Shown piece by piece: positions 37,869 to 49,001 of a stretch of DNA of 64,000 nt (position 1 is the stretch's first letter; each line of letters starts with the position of its first letter). The notes under the pieces were generated by a model. It made no database searches and was not told the DNA's origin. It worked only from the letters and a program-made list of their open reading frames with translations. The translations under genes and the position numbers were made by a program. The DNA comes from Chitinophagaceae bacterium (GTDB lineage Bacteria > Bacteroidota > Bacteroidia > Chitinophagales > Chitinophagaceae), in NCBI GenBank assembly GCA_016703625.1, contig JADJBP010000001.1:248001-312000 (forward strand), written 5' to 3'.

Positions 37869-39803
37869 TTATTTTACATTTTTACTGACAGGCATATCCG
37901 CAGATGCCATTTCTACCATCATCGTTATTTCATCAACCAGGCCATCATCATTGCCGCCAAAGCCAACACTTTTAAAACGGATGTTACCGTTTTTATCAAT
38001 TACAAATTTTGTAGGAATGCCATTTACCTTAAAATCTGCAACCACTTTACTGTCATCATCCAGTAAAACATGAAAGGGGTATTTATTCTTGGTCATGAAA
38101 TCCGCTGCATTCTGTTTTTTGTTTTCTGCCGATTCCCAGGTATCCACAAAGAGAAATTTTACATCACCGGAGGCCTGTAATTTTTCCTGGGCCCTTTTCA
38201 TGGCCGGCATGGATTCAATGCAGGGGCCGCACCAGGTTGCCCAAAAATCAACGATCACGATCTTGCCTTTTAACCCGGCCAGGCTGACATCATTGCCATC
38301 AAGGTCTTTTAAACTGAATTTTGGGGATTCTTCATTGATCATGGTTTTAGCCAGTTCTTCCCGCTTTTTTTCTTTGGCAGCCATTTCTAATTTGGCCAGG
38401 TACTCTGTATATCCAGCATCAGATTTTTTTTCATTAACATACAACTCCTTTAATAATGCTTTTGTTTTTGAAGAAGCAACCGTCTTTTACAAATTGTTCT
38501 ATTTCTTTTTTAGCCAATGCAGGGTAGTAACTTTTACCAGCAACTGGCAATAGCGTTCGTTATACTCTGCATTTTTAAACTCGTTAATAGCTGCTGCTTC
38601 TTTTGCATATTGGTAGCCATTTTTATAGTCGTCCATGTTGTATAAAATGTAGGCATAGGTATCAGCATACATGCCATATCCGTTTTTCCTGCTGTCTGCC
38701 CATTGTTTTTTGGTGTAATAGTCGGGGTTTCTTTTTCAGTGGAGTTGTCATTTCTTTTTTTTTGCCCAACTGGTGGCCTCATAACTCATGCGTTTGGCCT
38801 CCTGCAAATTTTCTTTTTCTTTTGCCATGTCCCATGATATGTTGTTGTATATACTTGCCTTTTCAGCCATGGGCAGATCCTTAATCAGTTTATTGAACCC
38901 GGCATAGTCTTTTTCTTTGCGTAACTGATTAGCTACATAAGTTTTGTAGAAATTGGCATTTGACAAATCTTCTTTTTTAGGTGGATACGCAGCCAGGTAG
39001 GCATCTAATGCAGCCTTTTTAGCCGCAGCATCTTTGGCTTTAGTGATGGCATTTCCCATTTCGGATTTTTTCCAGTTGCCGTTGGGGAACTTCTCTTTAA
39101 TGGCAGTTGAAAAAGAATCTGCCAATGGTTTCATTTTAAGCTTTGTGTACCATTGTACCAGTATGTTGTAATCGCCCTCTTTTAAAACAGGCTTATTTTC
39201 AATTTTCTTCAACACATCTAAAATCAATGGATCACCGTCTTTCTTTTTATAGCATTGATGGCAGAAAGATAATTGTCCAAATAGCCAGGATAATTCTTTG
39301 CTTCGGGATGCAGTTGCAGGCCTTCCTCTAAAATCGGGAGGTTTTTTTTCCGGTTCTGATTTCATGTCGAACAAACGCTGACCATAGCCCGAGTACAGAC
39401 GACTTGCCCAGATGTAGTAAACAATTACAGGTGCATTGTTTTTGTACACAGGAATAATGTATCCCTTGCCGGCATTGTTATCCTTTATTTTATTTTCATC
39501 TACGGAAAATCCAAATGCAATGCAGTGTGTATTGCTATCCAGCTTTACGCTTCCGGCATAAACAGTACCCGTTTTTACAATTTTGGGTTCCGCTATTTTA
39601 GAACCTTCCTCATTGAACAAATAAACAAGAACTTCCACATTCTTCTTATCAATTAATGAAGAGAGCTTGGTATTATATTTAAAACTTACCGTTTGCCCTG
39701 CTTTTGGCATTTGAGGGTTTACCTGTAACGCTTCAAACTTAACCTGGGCATTTGCAGATGTTATGGAGATCAGTAATATGGCAATGAGGGTCATTTTTTT
39801 CAT
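37869..39803 (-). pseudogene. TlpA-family thioredoxin with long N-terminal region, multiply frameshifted
   Basis: One gene of about 645 residues in at least six pieces. It starts with a signal peptide (MTLIAILLISITSANAQ), a beta domain, and a long helical, Lys-rich stretch. The thioredoxin domain at the C-terminus has FWATWCGPC and NGIPTKFVIDKNG. The breaks show as frame changes near 39345 (eight-A run), 39245, 38755, 38715, 38520 and 38455. When corrected they read NLPILEEGLQLHPEAKNYPG, DYYTKKQWADSRKNGYGMYA, YYPALAKKEIEQFVKDGCF and SKTKALLKELYVNEKKS. TlpA proteins reduce periplasmic disulfides. The number of breaks is high compared with neighbours. Confidence 0.8.
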
Positions 39804-40112
39804 TGGGGAGTTGTTTTAGTATTAGGAATAAAAGTAACCTGAAAGGAATGGTTTGATGTATAATTCATGTTAAATAATCCGCAATATGCCTTTTGTTTTC
39901 CGGATACATGCTATATACTGTAAGTAATCAATGTATTATACGGTTCAGTTGATATTTGGCCCTTTGATTTTTATTACCCTGATAACCTTGCCATCCGGCC
40001 TTTTTAATGTACCTTTGCGCCCTTAAAAACAGCTAATAGCTGTTAGCAGTTAGAAATCCGCCCACAGGTTTATCGCTAAAAGCTACCGGTTAATAGAGAC
40101 AACAGTTACAAT
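39804..40112. other. Intergenic region upstream of typA and tlpA-like genes
   Basis: A 309-bp divergent promoter region. It contains the typA promoter and a small hairpin, AACAGCTAATAGCTGTT (40026-40042), just upstream of typA, with no clear RNA gene. Otherwise no gene or repeat was seen. Confidence 0.5.
39987..40017 (+). promoter_or_regulatory. typA promoter
   Basis: CTTG (39987-39990), a 19-bp spacer, then TACCTTTG (40010-40017), which matches the Bacteroidota -7 box TAnnTTTG with the usual spacing. About 95 bp of leader would follow before the start codon. Confidence 0.55.
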
Positions 40113-41923
40113 ATGAACATTAGAAACATTGCAATCATTGCCCACGTAGATCACGGCAAAACAACACTGGTGGATAAGATCCTCCACAGCACCAATATTT
40201 TCAGGGATAACCAGGAAACCGGTGAACTCATCATGGACAATAACGACCTGGAAAGGGAAAGAGGTATTACCATTTTCAGTAAGAACGTATCGGTTTTATA
40301 CAAAGGCGTTAAAATAAATGTGATCGATACCCCGGGTCACAGTGACTTTGGCGGTGAGGTTGAAAGGGTTTTAAAAATGGCCGATGGCGTATTGCTGCTG
40401 GTGGATGCATTTGAAGGCCCCATGCCCCAAACCCGTTTTGTGTTGCAAAAGGCATTGCATTTGGGATTGCATCCTATTGTAGTTATTAATAAGGTGGATA
40501 AGGCAAACTGCCGCCCTGATGAAGTACATGATGCGGTTTTTGAATTGTTCTTTAACCTCGATGCTACTGAAGAGCAATTGAATTTCCCGACCATATATGG
40601 CAGCAGCAAGAATGGCTGGATGAATACAACCCTTACAGAAACAGACAATATTTTCCCTTTACTGGATGCCATCCTGGAGCATGTACCGGAACCAACCGTA
40701 AATGAAGGTCCAACCCAGATGCAGATCACTTCACTGGATTATTCTTCCTTTTTGGGAAGGATCGCAGTAGGTAAGGTTGCCCGGGGAACGATCAGGGAAG
40801 GACAACAGATCGCATTGGTGCAGGCCGGTGGCGAAATAAAAAAAATGAAAGTTAAAGAACTGTATACTTTTGAAGCACTTGGTAAAAAGAAAGCTACAGA
40901 AGTAAGTGCAGGAGATATATGTGCCATTGTTGGCCTGGATGAATTCAATATCGGCAACACGATCTGCGATATAGAATTTCCGGAAGCATTACCGGTGATC
41001 AGTGTGGATGAGCCAACCATGAGTATGATGTTCAGCATCAACAACTCGCCGTTCTTTGGCCGCGAAGGTAAATTTGTTACCTCACGCCATTTACGCGACA
41101 GGCTGATGAAAGAAACAGAAAAGAACCTTGCTCTCGTGTAGAGGATTCCGATAGTGCAGATAGCTTTTTGGTGTATGGCCGCGGTATTTTGCATTTATGT
41201 ATCCTGATTGAAACCATGCGCAGGGAAGGATGGGAACTGACCGTGGGTAACCCGCAGGTACTGGTTAAAGAAATTGACGGCAAAAAATGCGAGCCTTATG
41301 AAACCCTGGTGGTAGATGTACCTGCAGAGTTCAGTGGTAAAGTGATCGACCTGGTTACCCAACGCAAAGGCGAAATGCTGGTTATGGAAAGCAAGGGCGA
41401 GATGCAGCACCTGGAATTTGATATTCCTTCAAGGGGTTTGATCGGATTAAGAAGCAACATGCTGACCAATACAGCCGGCGAAGCAGTTATGGCTCACCGT
41501 TTTACTGATTACCGTCCATGGAAAGGAAATATACCCGGAAGAAGCAATGGTGTTTTGTTGTCTAAAAATACAGAAAGAACCACGGGGTACTCCATTGATA
41601 AGTTACAGGACAGGGGCAGGTTTTTTGTTGACCCGGGAGAAGAGGTTTATGCAGGACAGATCATCGCCGAGCACATCAAGCCGGGAGATCTGAATGTGAA
41701 TGCAACAGAACCCAAAAAACTGACCAACCACCGTGCCAGCGGAAGCGATGATGCCAGCCGTGCAGCGCCTAAAATCATGATGACCCTGGAAGAGTGCATG
41801 GAATACATTCAGCAGGATGAGTGTATTGAAGTAACACCCAAAAGCATCCGGATGCGTAAAGTACTGCTGGATGAAAATGAGCGTTCAAGGGCTTCCAAGC
41901 AAATGAAGAGCGAACCGGCTTAA
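40113..41923 (+). CDS. typA: Translational GTPase TypA/BipA (frameshift)
   Basis: About 603 residues after one inserted base. G-domain motifs: AHVDHGKTT (Walker A), RERGITI, DTPGHSDFGG, NKVDK. The C-terminal half contains SRGLIGLRSNMLTNTAGEAVMAHRF and RPWKGNIPGR. TypA binds ribosomes and is needed for ribosome assembly or stress growth. The frame breaks at 41133-41141: CTCTC would gain a C to read NLALRVEDSDSADSFLVYGRG. Confidence 0.96.
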
Positions 41924-41930
41924 CAACCGT

Positions 41931-43043
41931 TTACCGTATATAATTATTGAATATTTCCGCAATCTTTTCCTCATAAGGTTGCGGATATTTTTTTATAAAA
42001 CGTTCAAAGGCATTTTTGCCCAACACTTCCCAGTAGTTTTTTTGTTGCCAGCAGTTTTCGAGTGTTTCTTCAATTCCGGTTTCGGTAATATCCTTACAGA
42101 TAAAACCGGAAATACCATCTTCGATCCAGGCCGGCATATCGCCCACATTACTAACAACACAGGGGCGGGCCATGGCCATGGCTTCCACTACACTTAAAGG
42201 CATGGCATCAATAAGGGTACACTGCAATAGCAGGTGACACTGCTCCAGTGTTTGTTTAATGTTGGTTGTAAAACCCTTTAAAAAAACTTTTGAATCCAAC
42301 CCCGATCCGGTTACCAGCTTTTCCAGCATCGCTTTGTCTTTTCCTTTTCCGTATAGATGCAGTTGCCAGTTTCTTGCCTTCCATTTTGAAGACGATAAGG
42401 CACGGATCAATATATCCTGGGCTTTACGGGTTGTATCCAGTTCAGCAAGCATTATCCAAATGCAGGGTCTCATGGTTGAACGCGGGGTAAGGAGCCGCCA
42501 CGATACCCGGCTGAAATGTGATGGGGTTTAGCAGTGTTGCTTTATGATCAATAATGATATTGAATTTTTTCGAGCACTTCAAATATTTTTTGAGGTTGCG
42601 CCAAAATTCATCCGGGCTTTATCCAACCATGATCTTAATAAACGTTGATCCTGGAATGACAATACAGCCTGTTCATTATAATTGTGATTGGTGATGATAA
42701 AATGTTGCAGTTTTTTATTCAGGTTTTTGAAAGGGGCATGTAAAATCTCTTCCCAGCCGCCCTGGTTAATGACCGTGAGATCATATTCACTGAATGGAAT
42801 GGAATCCAGCACTTTTTTTTATGGCCTTTTTTTGAACAGTCCTTTTTTATTGGGCAATAAATAGATACCGCAGCCGGATTCACGGAGTATATTGATACGG
42901 CCCTGTTTTTCTTCCCAATCATAACAGCTGATACCTACTTTGTAATTGTTTTTACGCATCCACAACGCCATACGAAACCAGGTTTCTTCGCTGCCGCCCC
43001 AGGCCGCACCATTCATTAAGGATAAGAAGAAAACAGATTGCAT
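41931..43043 (-). pseudogene. GT4 family glycosyltransferase, multiply frameshifted
   Basis: About 370 residues in at least four pieces. The N-terminal piece (from ATG 43043) reads FLSLMNGAAWGGSEETWFRMAL, which is GT4-like. Then come LTVINQGGWEEILHAPFKNLN and HKATLLNPITFQPGIVAAPYPAF. The C-terminal Rossmann domain has GTF-like WQLHLYGKGKD, FLKGFT and the donor-binding AMPLSVVEAMAMARPCVVSNVGDMPAWI. It transfers an activated sugar, presumably to LPS or a capsule. Its ATG overlaps the stop of the preceding methyltransferase by one base (TGATG), showing one operon. Confidence 0.8.
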
Positions 43044-43951
43044 CAGGTTTTTTCAAACACCATTAAAATATTCCTGCCTTCAATTGTATCCCGGTTGTTT
43101 TTAATGTATGATTTATACATAAAACCGGGAATAAGGGAAAGCAACAATGCTTTAAGCGGGCTTGTTTTTTTTAGGTGATTAATTTTAACAGAGAACCAAT
43201 GTTTCATTTCGCCCAGGGGTTCTGTATGTGCGTGGATGTTTTTTATTCCGAAAACCGTTTCCAGCTTTTTAAAAGCTTCTTTGTTCCAGAGCCCGGCATG
43301 GTGTGGCGGCAAATTTAATGTGTGGTAATCATCCCATTCAAATAAGTAAGGATTGTTATTGGGAACTGCAATGATCATTTTGCCGCCCTTTTTTAATACA
43401 GCCAATGAAGATTCCATAAAAGACCTGATATCAACAATATGTTCCAGCACCTGGAAATTACAGACCACATCATATTCCCCTGCATGTTGTACACAGTGAT
43501 CCTGGATGGGTTCGTTAATAATGGTATTGCCTTCCCGCGTTGCCTTTGCAGCCGCTGCCGTATTCAGTTCAAGGCCTTTAATATCGTTGATATTGTTTTT
43601 TTTGCAGAGTTTGATAAAGAAACCGTCGCCTGAACCAATTTCAAGGATCTTATCGGCCGGCTTTAAATAACTCAGTGCCAACGGGTGTTCCCATCGGTTA
43701 TCCTGGTAATACCAGCTGTTCAGTTCATGCAGGTCCTGGTAAAATTTATCATCGCCATAAATGGTAAAAGGAAAATAAAACCGGTAGCCGGTATCATTGC
43801 ACCGGTACAGTTCAATTTCTGTAAGCCCGTTAAAAAAACGGGATACATCAACCCCTGTTTCTTCCAGGTAAAGGGCTTTTATCTTTTCCACATCAAAACT
43901 TCTTATCCGGGTAATATTACTGCTGTATGTAACCGGGCTCTTTATTTTCAT
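43043..43951 (-). CDS. Class I SAM-dependent methyltransferase
   Basis: 302 residues from ATG 43951 (MKIKSPVTYSSNI). SAM-binding motif I is ILEIGSGDGFF, followed by DVVCNFQVLEHI and AVPNNNPYLFEWDDYHTLNLPPHHAGLW. Motif order is like O-/C-methyltransferases that work in glycan or lipid pathways. It is the middle gene of a three-gene minus-strand operon with a second methyltransferase and GT4. Confidence 0.85.
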   Translation of the reverse strand: MKIKSPVTYSSNITRIRSFDVEKIKALYLEETGVDVSRFFNGLTEIELYRCNDTGYRFYFPFTIYGDDKFYQDLHELNSWYYQDNRWEHPLALSYLKPADKILEIGSGDGFFIKLCKKNNINDIKGLELNTAAAAKATREGNTIINEPIQDHCVQHAGEYDVVCNFQVLEHIVDIRSFMESSLAVLKKGGKMIIAVPNNNPYLFEWDDYHTLNLPPHHAGLWNKEAFKKLETVFGIKNIHAHTEPLGEMKHWFSVKINHLKKTSPLKALLLSLIPGFMYKSYIKNNRDTIEGRNILMVFEKT

Positions 43952-43953
43952 AA

Positions 43954-44666
43954 TTATTTTTTTCGGGCAACAACAATATAATTCAGTGTCCACCAGTCAT
44001 CAAAATATTTTTTATCTATCGGAGTGCCATGTGATTGAGCAGCCAGGTTAACCGCAGTTCCATAAAAATTATTTTAAGGATCTTTGCCCGTACTGTTTTA
44101 AATTTAAAAGTAGAGTAAACCGTATTGATGAACATTTGAAAAGTTGCCGCCCATTTGCCGCCATTGGCTTTTATATACACAATTTCAAACCCTGCTTCTT
44201 CAAATAATTCCTTTAATCCATGTTTGGTTAACCTGAAAAAGTCATAAGGTTCTTCGTGCAGTTCCCAGGTAAAGGGTACCGTTAAGATCATTTGCCCGCC
44301 GGGCCTCAACACCCGGTACGATTCGCTGATCATGGCATGATGATCGTATACATGTTCCAGCACCTGCGTGGCCAATACGGTATCAAATTGCTGGTCTTCA
44401 AATTTGAGGTCAGTTGCCAGGCAGATCACATCCACCCTGTTCTTATCGCTCTGGATAACATCACACCCTGTTTGGGTTTTTGTTTTAGGGTTGTACCATT
44501 CTTCATAGGGCTTGTTGCCACAGCCAAGGTCCAGCAGGTCGCCCGTTGCATGATTCTTTATAGCTTCATCAATGTCCTTTAACAGGATGGATAAATGAAT
44601 ATAGTCCGGCGCCTTTTTTTTAAGCCTGGTGCTGCTGAGGCGTGGAATATTTTCTTGTCTTGACAT
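43954..44666 (-). CDS. Class I SAM-dependent methyltransferase (frameshift near end)
   Basis: About 237 residues. SAM motif LLDLGCGNKPYEEWY, LATQVLEHVYDHHAMISESYRVLRPGGQMILTVPFTW. The frame stops at 44016 after LLNHMALR. One base more gives SHGTPIDKKYFDDWWTLNYIV and a stop at 43954, two bases before the next gene's ATG. First gene of the operon. A methyl group on a polysaccharide sugar or lipid head is a likely product. Confidence 0.85.
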
Positions 44667-44817
44667 GGATTATATTAATTGCCGGGAATTGTTGGCAAAG
44701 TAAGTTAAAAAATTGATTGTCTCCTTGTTGACTGCCTTGTTACAGCAAAGGGGTAAAGAAATGAACGGGGTAAAGGTTGGCAACCCTTTTTCAAACCCTT
44801 ATTTTTGTGAACATAAA

Positions 44818-45604
44818 ATGTACAGGCTGAAAATCCCGACCAACATAAGTAATTTCCTGCAGCAGTATTTTGATAAAATACTGGTTGTATCTGTTCCCCG
44901 GTTTACAAGCCGGCATGAAAGGGTAAAGCAAAGCCTGGAAGGGTTACCCTTTGAATTTTTTGGGGCGCAGATAAACTGGAACTTAATTATGATACGGCAA
45001 AAGGGATGGAACCTATAATGAACAAATGGCCAAAAAATTACAGCGGCAGGGCAAAGCACTAAACCTGGGGGAGATCGCCTGTTCTTTATCTCACCGCAAT
45101 GTATATGCTGCCATGATTGAAAATGACTGGAAAAATGTGCTGATATTAGAAGATGATGTATTGCCGTTAATGGGAAATATGAATTTATTACCGGAAGCTA
45201 TAAATGAATTACCCGAAGGTTGGGAACTGGTTTACCTGGGTTATTTAAAACACGAAAACATAACAGCCCGGTTAAAGATCAAACAGGTTTTTTATAAATT
45301 GATCAGTGCTGCGGGGTTGATGTCCTGGACCTATAAAATGGTTGGGAATCTTTTGCCAAAACCTTTCAGTGCACATTTAAAAAAAGCAGGTTTTCATGAT
45401 TGTACACATGCGTATGCTGTTACACTGGAAGGGGCCAAAAAATTACTGGCTTCCCAAACGCCGGTAGTGTACCGGGCCGATGATCTTTTATCTGCAACCA
45501 TCATGAAAGGAGAACTGAATGCTTTTGTTACAGAACCGAAGTTCTTTGACCAGGAAGATTTTCACAATGCAGCCGCCACATCGGAAATAAAAACCGGGTC
45601 ATAA
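44818..45604 (+). CDS. GT25 family glycosyltransferase (frameshifts)
   Basis: About 262 residues. KILVVSVPRFTSRHERVKQSLEGLPFEFFGA, then ACSLSHRNVYAAMIENDWKNVLILEDDVLPL and HAYAVTLEGAKKLL are the marks of glycosyltransferase family 25 (LPS biosynthesis). The metal-binding acidic motif is LEDDV. Two one-base breaks lie in 44965-45010; corrected, the text runs FFGA-DKLELNYDTAKRDGTYNEQMA. ATG 44818 is used; a further in-frame ATG is at 44761. It is divergent from the methyltransferases and convergent with the TPR gene, overlapping it by 6 bp. Confidence 0.85.
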
Positions 45605-46734
45605 CTTATCTATCTTTTCCTGCAGTTTACCTGCATAGTCCGAATTCATGGCTTTTAGTTCCAGTACCATTTTCGCAGCTTCCGTTTTTTGTTTTTTGCC
45701 TATATAACAAAGCCCGGTATAATATAGGTTCAGGGCAGTTTTTTCAATCGCAAATGCCTTTTTAAAATAATACAGCGCATCGTCATAATTTTTTAAGGCA
45801 TAATCGCAGTAACCCAGTTCGGTATAGGCAGAAACATACTGGTCATCCACTTCGATCACTTTTTTCAGAAAAGGAACAGCATCATTATATCTTTCCATTT
45901 CATTGTAACACCAGCCGGTCCAGTAATTTGCCTTTTTATTCTTTGGATCAATCTCCAGTGTTTTGGCATACAATTTTATGGCTGCAGCTGCATCTTTTTT
46001 CAGTTTCCGGTAAACATCTGCGCGGCCATTCAGGGCTGTCAGTGATTTTGGATCAATGGATAAAGCCTTGTCAAAATTGAGTAATGCTTCAGCTTCATTT
46101 TCAAGCAAATAATGGGTATAGGCCAGCTCATTGATATTCCTGGTACTGCCCGGTTTCAGCTCAACGGCTTTCTTAAGGGAAGCGGGGGCCGCATTGTATT
46201 TGCCCAGGTCATTTTCCGCAACCCCTTTTTTATAATACACATTGTCATCTTTTGTATCGGGTACCAGTTCCAGGTAGTATTCAAAATTTTCAACGGCCTT
46301 TTCATTATTAAAATCATCATAATACAATAAGCCAAGGTATTTATAGGCAAGTGCATATTCATCGTTGATGGTTATGCATTTATTGTAGTAATCTATGGCA
46401 ATGGTTTTTTTCTTCAGCATCTCATTGGCATAGCCAAGTTCCAGGTAAACTTTTGCTTCATTTGGCCATAACGTTTTGGCTTTTTCCAGGTAAGTAACAG
46501 CATCGGTATATTTTTTTAATTCATTGCTCGTCCATCCGGCGCTGTATAATGCTTCTTTGTAGCCGGGATTTTGGCAATGGCATTTTTAAAGGCGGCAAGC
46601 GCTTCGGTATATTTTTCCGTATCCAGGAGTTTTATTCCCTGGTCATAATACTGGATGGCGGTTTTAGCTGTTTGTGCCGATGAGGTGCTCGCCAGCAGTA
46701 AACAACCTGCAGTTACAAATAGTATTTTGAGCAT
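45599..46734 (-). CDS. Secreted TPR protein (frameshift)
   Basis: About 378 residues: signal peptide (ILFVTAGCLLLASTSSAQ) and about nine tetratricopeptide repeats (for example AIDYYNKCITINDEYALAYKYLGLLYY and NFDKALSIDPKSLTALNGRADVYRKL). The frame breaks near 46562: a one-base change gives NPGYKEALYSAGWTSNELKKYTDAVTYL. TPR arrays mediate protein-protein contacts in the periplasm. The next gene upstream, at 46835, is a paralogue. Confidence 0.85.
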
Positions 46735-46834
46735 GGTAAATAATTTTACACAAATTAATATCAGAACGGGTTAAATACAATACCGGTTATAGGGTATTTT
46801 TATAACCCGGTTAAAAAGTAAGGGAAAAGGGCAG

Positions 46835-47569
46835 TTAATCAGTTTTTACCGGCATGGCATCAATTTTTTTCTTGAGGTTATTTGCCATTCTTTCATTGAT
46901 CTTTTTCAGTGCTTCATAATGTTCCAGGGCAGCCTCTTTATTATTCAGTTCGGTGTAGGCATAACCTGAATACAGCATGGCGATATCTACTTTTGATATG
47001 GCCAGGTTTTTCTTAAACTGCTCAACGGCTTCAGCATATTTTTTGTTTGAACTGTATGAAAATCCCAGTTCGCCATAGGCAACCCTGTAGCCATTATCAA
47101 TTTCAAGTGCTTTTGCTGCATGTTGTATTGCTTTATCATATTCCTTTTTGCTGTTAAAGGCCCAGGCCATATTGTAAAATGCTTCTTTGATCGTACTGTC
47201 AATTTTTACGGCATTGCTGAAATAGAACAGTACCGAATCGATATGTAACCTTGAATACCGGTAAACTTTGCCCAGGGCAATCAATGCATCTGTATTTTTT
47301 GGGTTAATGGCAAGCGCTTTTTTATAATTACTGATTCCAGCATCATCGTTTTTTGACAATATATTTATATTGCCCATTTCCACATAAGCGGAGTCAAAAT
47401 CCTTTTTGAGCGCAACCGCTTTTTTAAAGGCGGCCATTGCTTCCGGTAACTGGTTATTATTTTTATACTGGATACCGGATCGATAAAAAGAAGAGGCCGT
47501 ATTGGTTTGTGCATAAGCAACAGAACACATTAAAACAGCAATGAATACAGGTAAAACATTTTTCAACAT
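46835..47569 (-). CDS. Secreted TPR protein (paralogue)
   Basis: 244 residues: signal peptide (VLPVFIAVLMCSVAYAQ), then about five tetratricopeptide repeats (AMAAFKKAVALKKDFDSAYVEMGNI, NYKKALAINPKNTDALIALGKVYRY). The end resembles that of its downstream neighbour (KKIDAMPVKTD versus QEKIDKL), so the two probably arose by tandem duplication. No enzyme domain is seen. Confidence 0.85.
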   Translation of the reverse strand: MLKNVLPVFIAVLMCSVAYAQTNTASSFYRSGIQYKNNNQLPEAMAAFKKAVALKKDFDSAYVEMGNINILSKNDDAGISNYKKALAINPKNTDALIALGKVYRYSRLHIDSVLFYFSNAVKIDSTIKEAFYNMAWAFNSKKEYDKAIQHAAKALEIDNGYRVAYGELGFSYSSNKKYAEAVEQFKKNLAISKVDIAMLYSGYAYTELNNKEAALEHYEALKKINERMANNLKKKIDAMPVKTD

Positions 47570-47671
47570 AATTCAATCTATTTAATGCAAAATAAAATCA
47601 TCTTTGGTTTTTTCAGCAAATTAAATCGTTAATTTCTGGTAAACAGTTGTTTCCTTTCAGCCCGGCTGCCT

Positions 47672-47679
47672 TAACTTTG
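47672..47679 (+). promoter_or_regulatory. Candidate -7 box of the small CxxC membrane gene
   Basis: TAACTTTG matches TAnnTTTG and lies only 9 bp before ATG 47689, implying a very short leader. The best -33 candidate TTG (47647) is 22 bp upstream, slightly far. Confidence 0.35.
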
Positions 47680-47688
47680 CACTATCAA

Positions 47689-47937
47689 ATGAAACATTTC
47701 TTAAACATATTGATCTTAATAACAATTGCCTTGCTTTTTACGGTAACCCTGCAGGCACAGTGTTCTGTTTGTACCAAAACCGCCTTACAAATGGGCGAAA
47801 AGCCGGCACAGGGACTTAACTCCGCCATCCTGTATTTAATGATGGCCCCTTTTGCCATTGTTGGGTTCATCGGCTACCGCTGGTGGAAAGGGAATAAGAA
47901 GTTTGAGGAGGAGGATGCAACAGGCAATAAGCAATAG
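47689..47937 (+). CDS. Small membrane protein with CSVCTK motif
   Basis: 82 residues from ATG 47689. Signal-like first helix (ILILITIALLFTVTLQAQ), then CSVCTKTALQMGEKPAQGLNSAILYLMMAPFA and a second helix (FAIVGFIGYRWW). The C-V-C pair faces the periplasm just after the first helix and could bind metal or heme, or form a disulfide. The pattern recurs in Bacteroidota, but I do not know its function. It converges with MeaB. Confidence 0.7.
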   Translation: MKHFLNILILITIALLFTVTLQAQCSVCTKTALQMGEKPAQGLNSAILYLMMAPFAIVGFIGYRWWKGNKKFEEEDATGNKQ

Positions 47938-47978
47938 GCAATGGGCAGTTCTTTTTTGATTGAGCTGTGGAAGATAAA

Positions 47979-48872
47979 TCAGTAATATTGTTTAATAAAG
48001 GCATATAAATTAAAATCCTTTCCTTCGGCTTCAATTTTTTGTTTCAGCAACCCTTTGTCAATGGCCGTCATTTTCTTTTGCTGTATCAGGTGAAATGCTT
48101 TTTCGGCAAGCAGCCAGGATCTTTTTTCATTGTCTTTTGCCAATAAAAAAGAATCTGTGATCGTTTTAAATAATTCATCAATACCCTTTTTTTGTGAGGC
48201 AATGGTTTTTATTACGGGTACCGGCATGTTATGATTGTGAAAAGCCGGAGCCAGCATCAGCCTTAAATTTTTTACAAACAGGTCGGCATCGGGCCGGTCA
48301 GATTTATTGACTACAAACACATCAGCGATCTCCATCAATCCTGCTTTCATGGTTTGTACCTCATCGCCGGCTTCCGGTACAACCACCACAACCGTAATAT
48401 CTGCCAGGCCCGCGATCTCAATTTCACTTTGTCCTACGCCTACCGTTTCTACAATAATAAAATCAAAACCGGCAACCTTCATCAGGTCACTGATCTCAAT
48501 GATCTTCGGATGCAAACCGCCCAAAGAACCCCGTGTGGCCAAAGACCTGATAAAAACTTTCGGGTTATTGTACCATTCACTCATCCGTATACGGTCGCCA
48601 AGCAATGCCCCTAAATTAAAGGGCGAAGAAGGATCCACGCAGATCACTGCCACCGATTTACCTTCCTGTACCAGTAATCCGGTGAGGGCATCTACCAATG
48701 TGCTTTTTCCGGCTCCAGGCGGACCGGTGATGCCGATAATGGGAGTTTGGGAAGGCGGAAGTTGCTGCAGGAGTTCTTCATAAACTTTTACCTCCTTCTC
48801 AATATAGGATATGCAACGGGCCAGTGTTTTGGTATTGCCCTGTTTAATTTCATCTAATTGCTGTTGCCACAT
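47979..48872 (-). CDS. meaB: Methylmalonyl-CoA mutase-associated GTPase MeaB
   Basis: 297 residues. Walker A GPPGAGKSTLVDAL, VICVDPSSPFNLGALLGDRIRM, NKSDRPDAD and the base-contacting motifs are all present. MeaB (ArgK family) protects and reloads the adenosylcobalamin of methylmalonyl-CoA mutase. The mutase genes are not in the window. Family length and motifs are complete. Confidence 0.95.
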   Translation of the reverse strand: MWQQQLDEIKQGNTKTLARCISYIEKEVKVYEELLQQLPPSQTPIIGITGPPGAGKSTLVDALTGLLVQEGKSVAVICVDPSSPFNLGALLGDRIRMSEWYNNPKVFIRSLATRGSLGGLHPKIIEISDLMKVAGFDFIIVETVGVGQSEIEIAGLADITVVVVVPEAGDEVQTMKAGLMEIADVFVVNKSDRPDADLFVKNLRLMLAPAFHNHNMPVPVIKTIASQKKGIDELFKTITDSFLLAKDNEKRSWLLAEKAFHLIQQKKMTAIDKGLLKQKIEAEGKDFNLYAFIKQYY

Positions 48873-49001
48873 AAAACAAAGTTGACATGAAAAAAATCAA
48901 CTTCCAAAAATATTGTTACCATGACGAATGTCAGTTGAGACAATGATATCAGATATAGAATGCCTGTATACACTTTGATACTTTTGGTTTAAACAATTTG
49001 T

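Noticed and set aside
38534..38782. Minus-strand ORF of 82 residues in the TlpA-like gene
   Set aside because: The adjacent frame gives the true TlpA-like sequence (DYYTKKQWADSRKNG), so this frame is a shadow.
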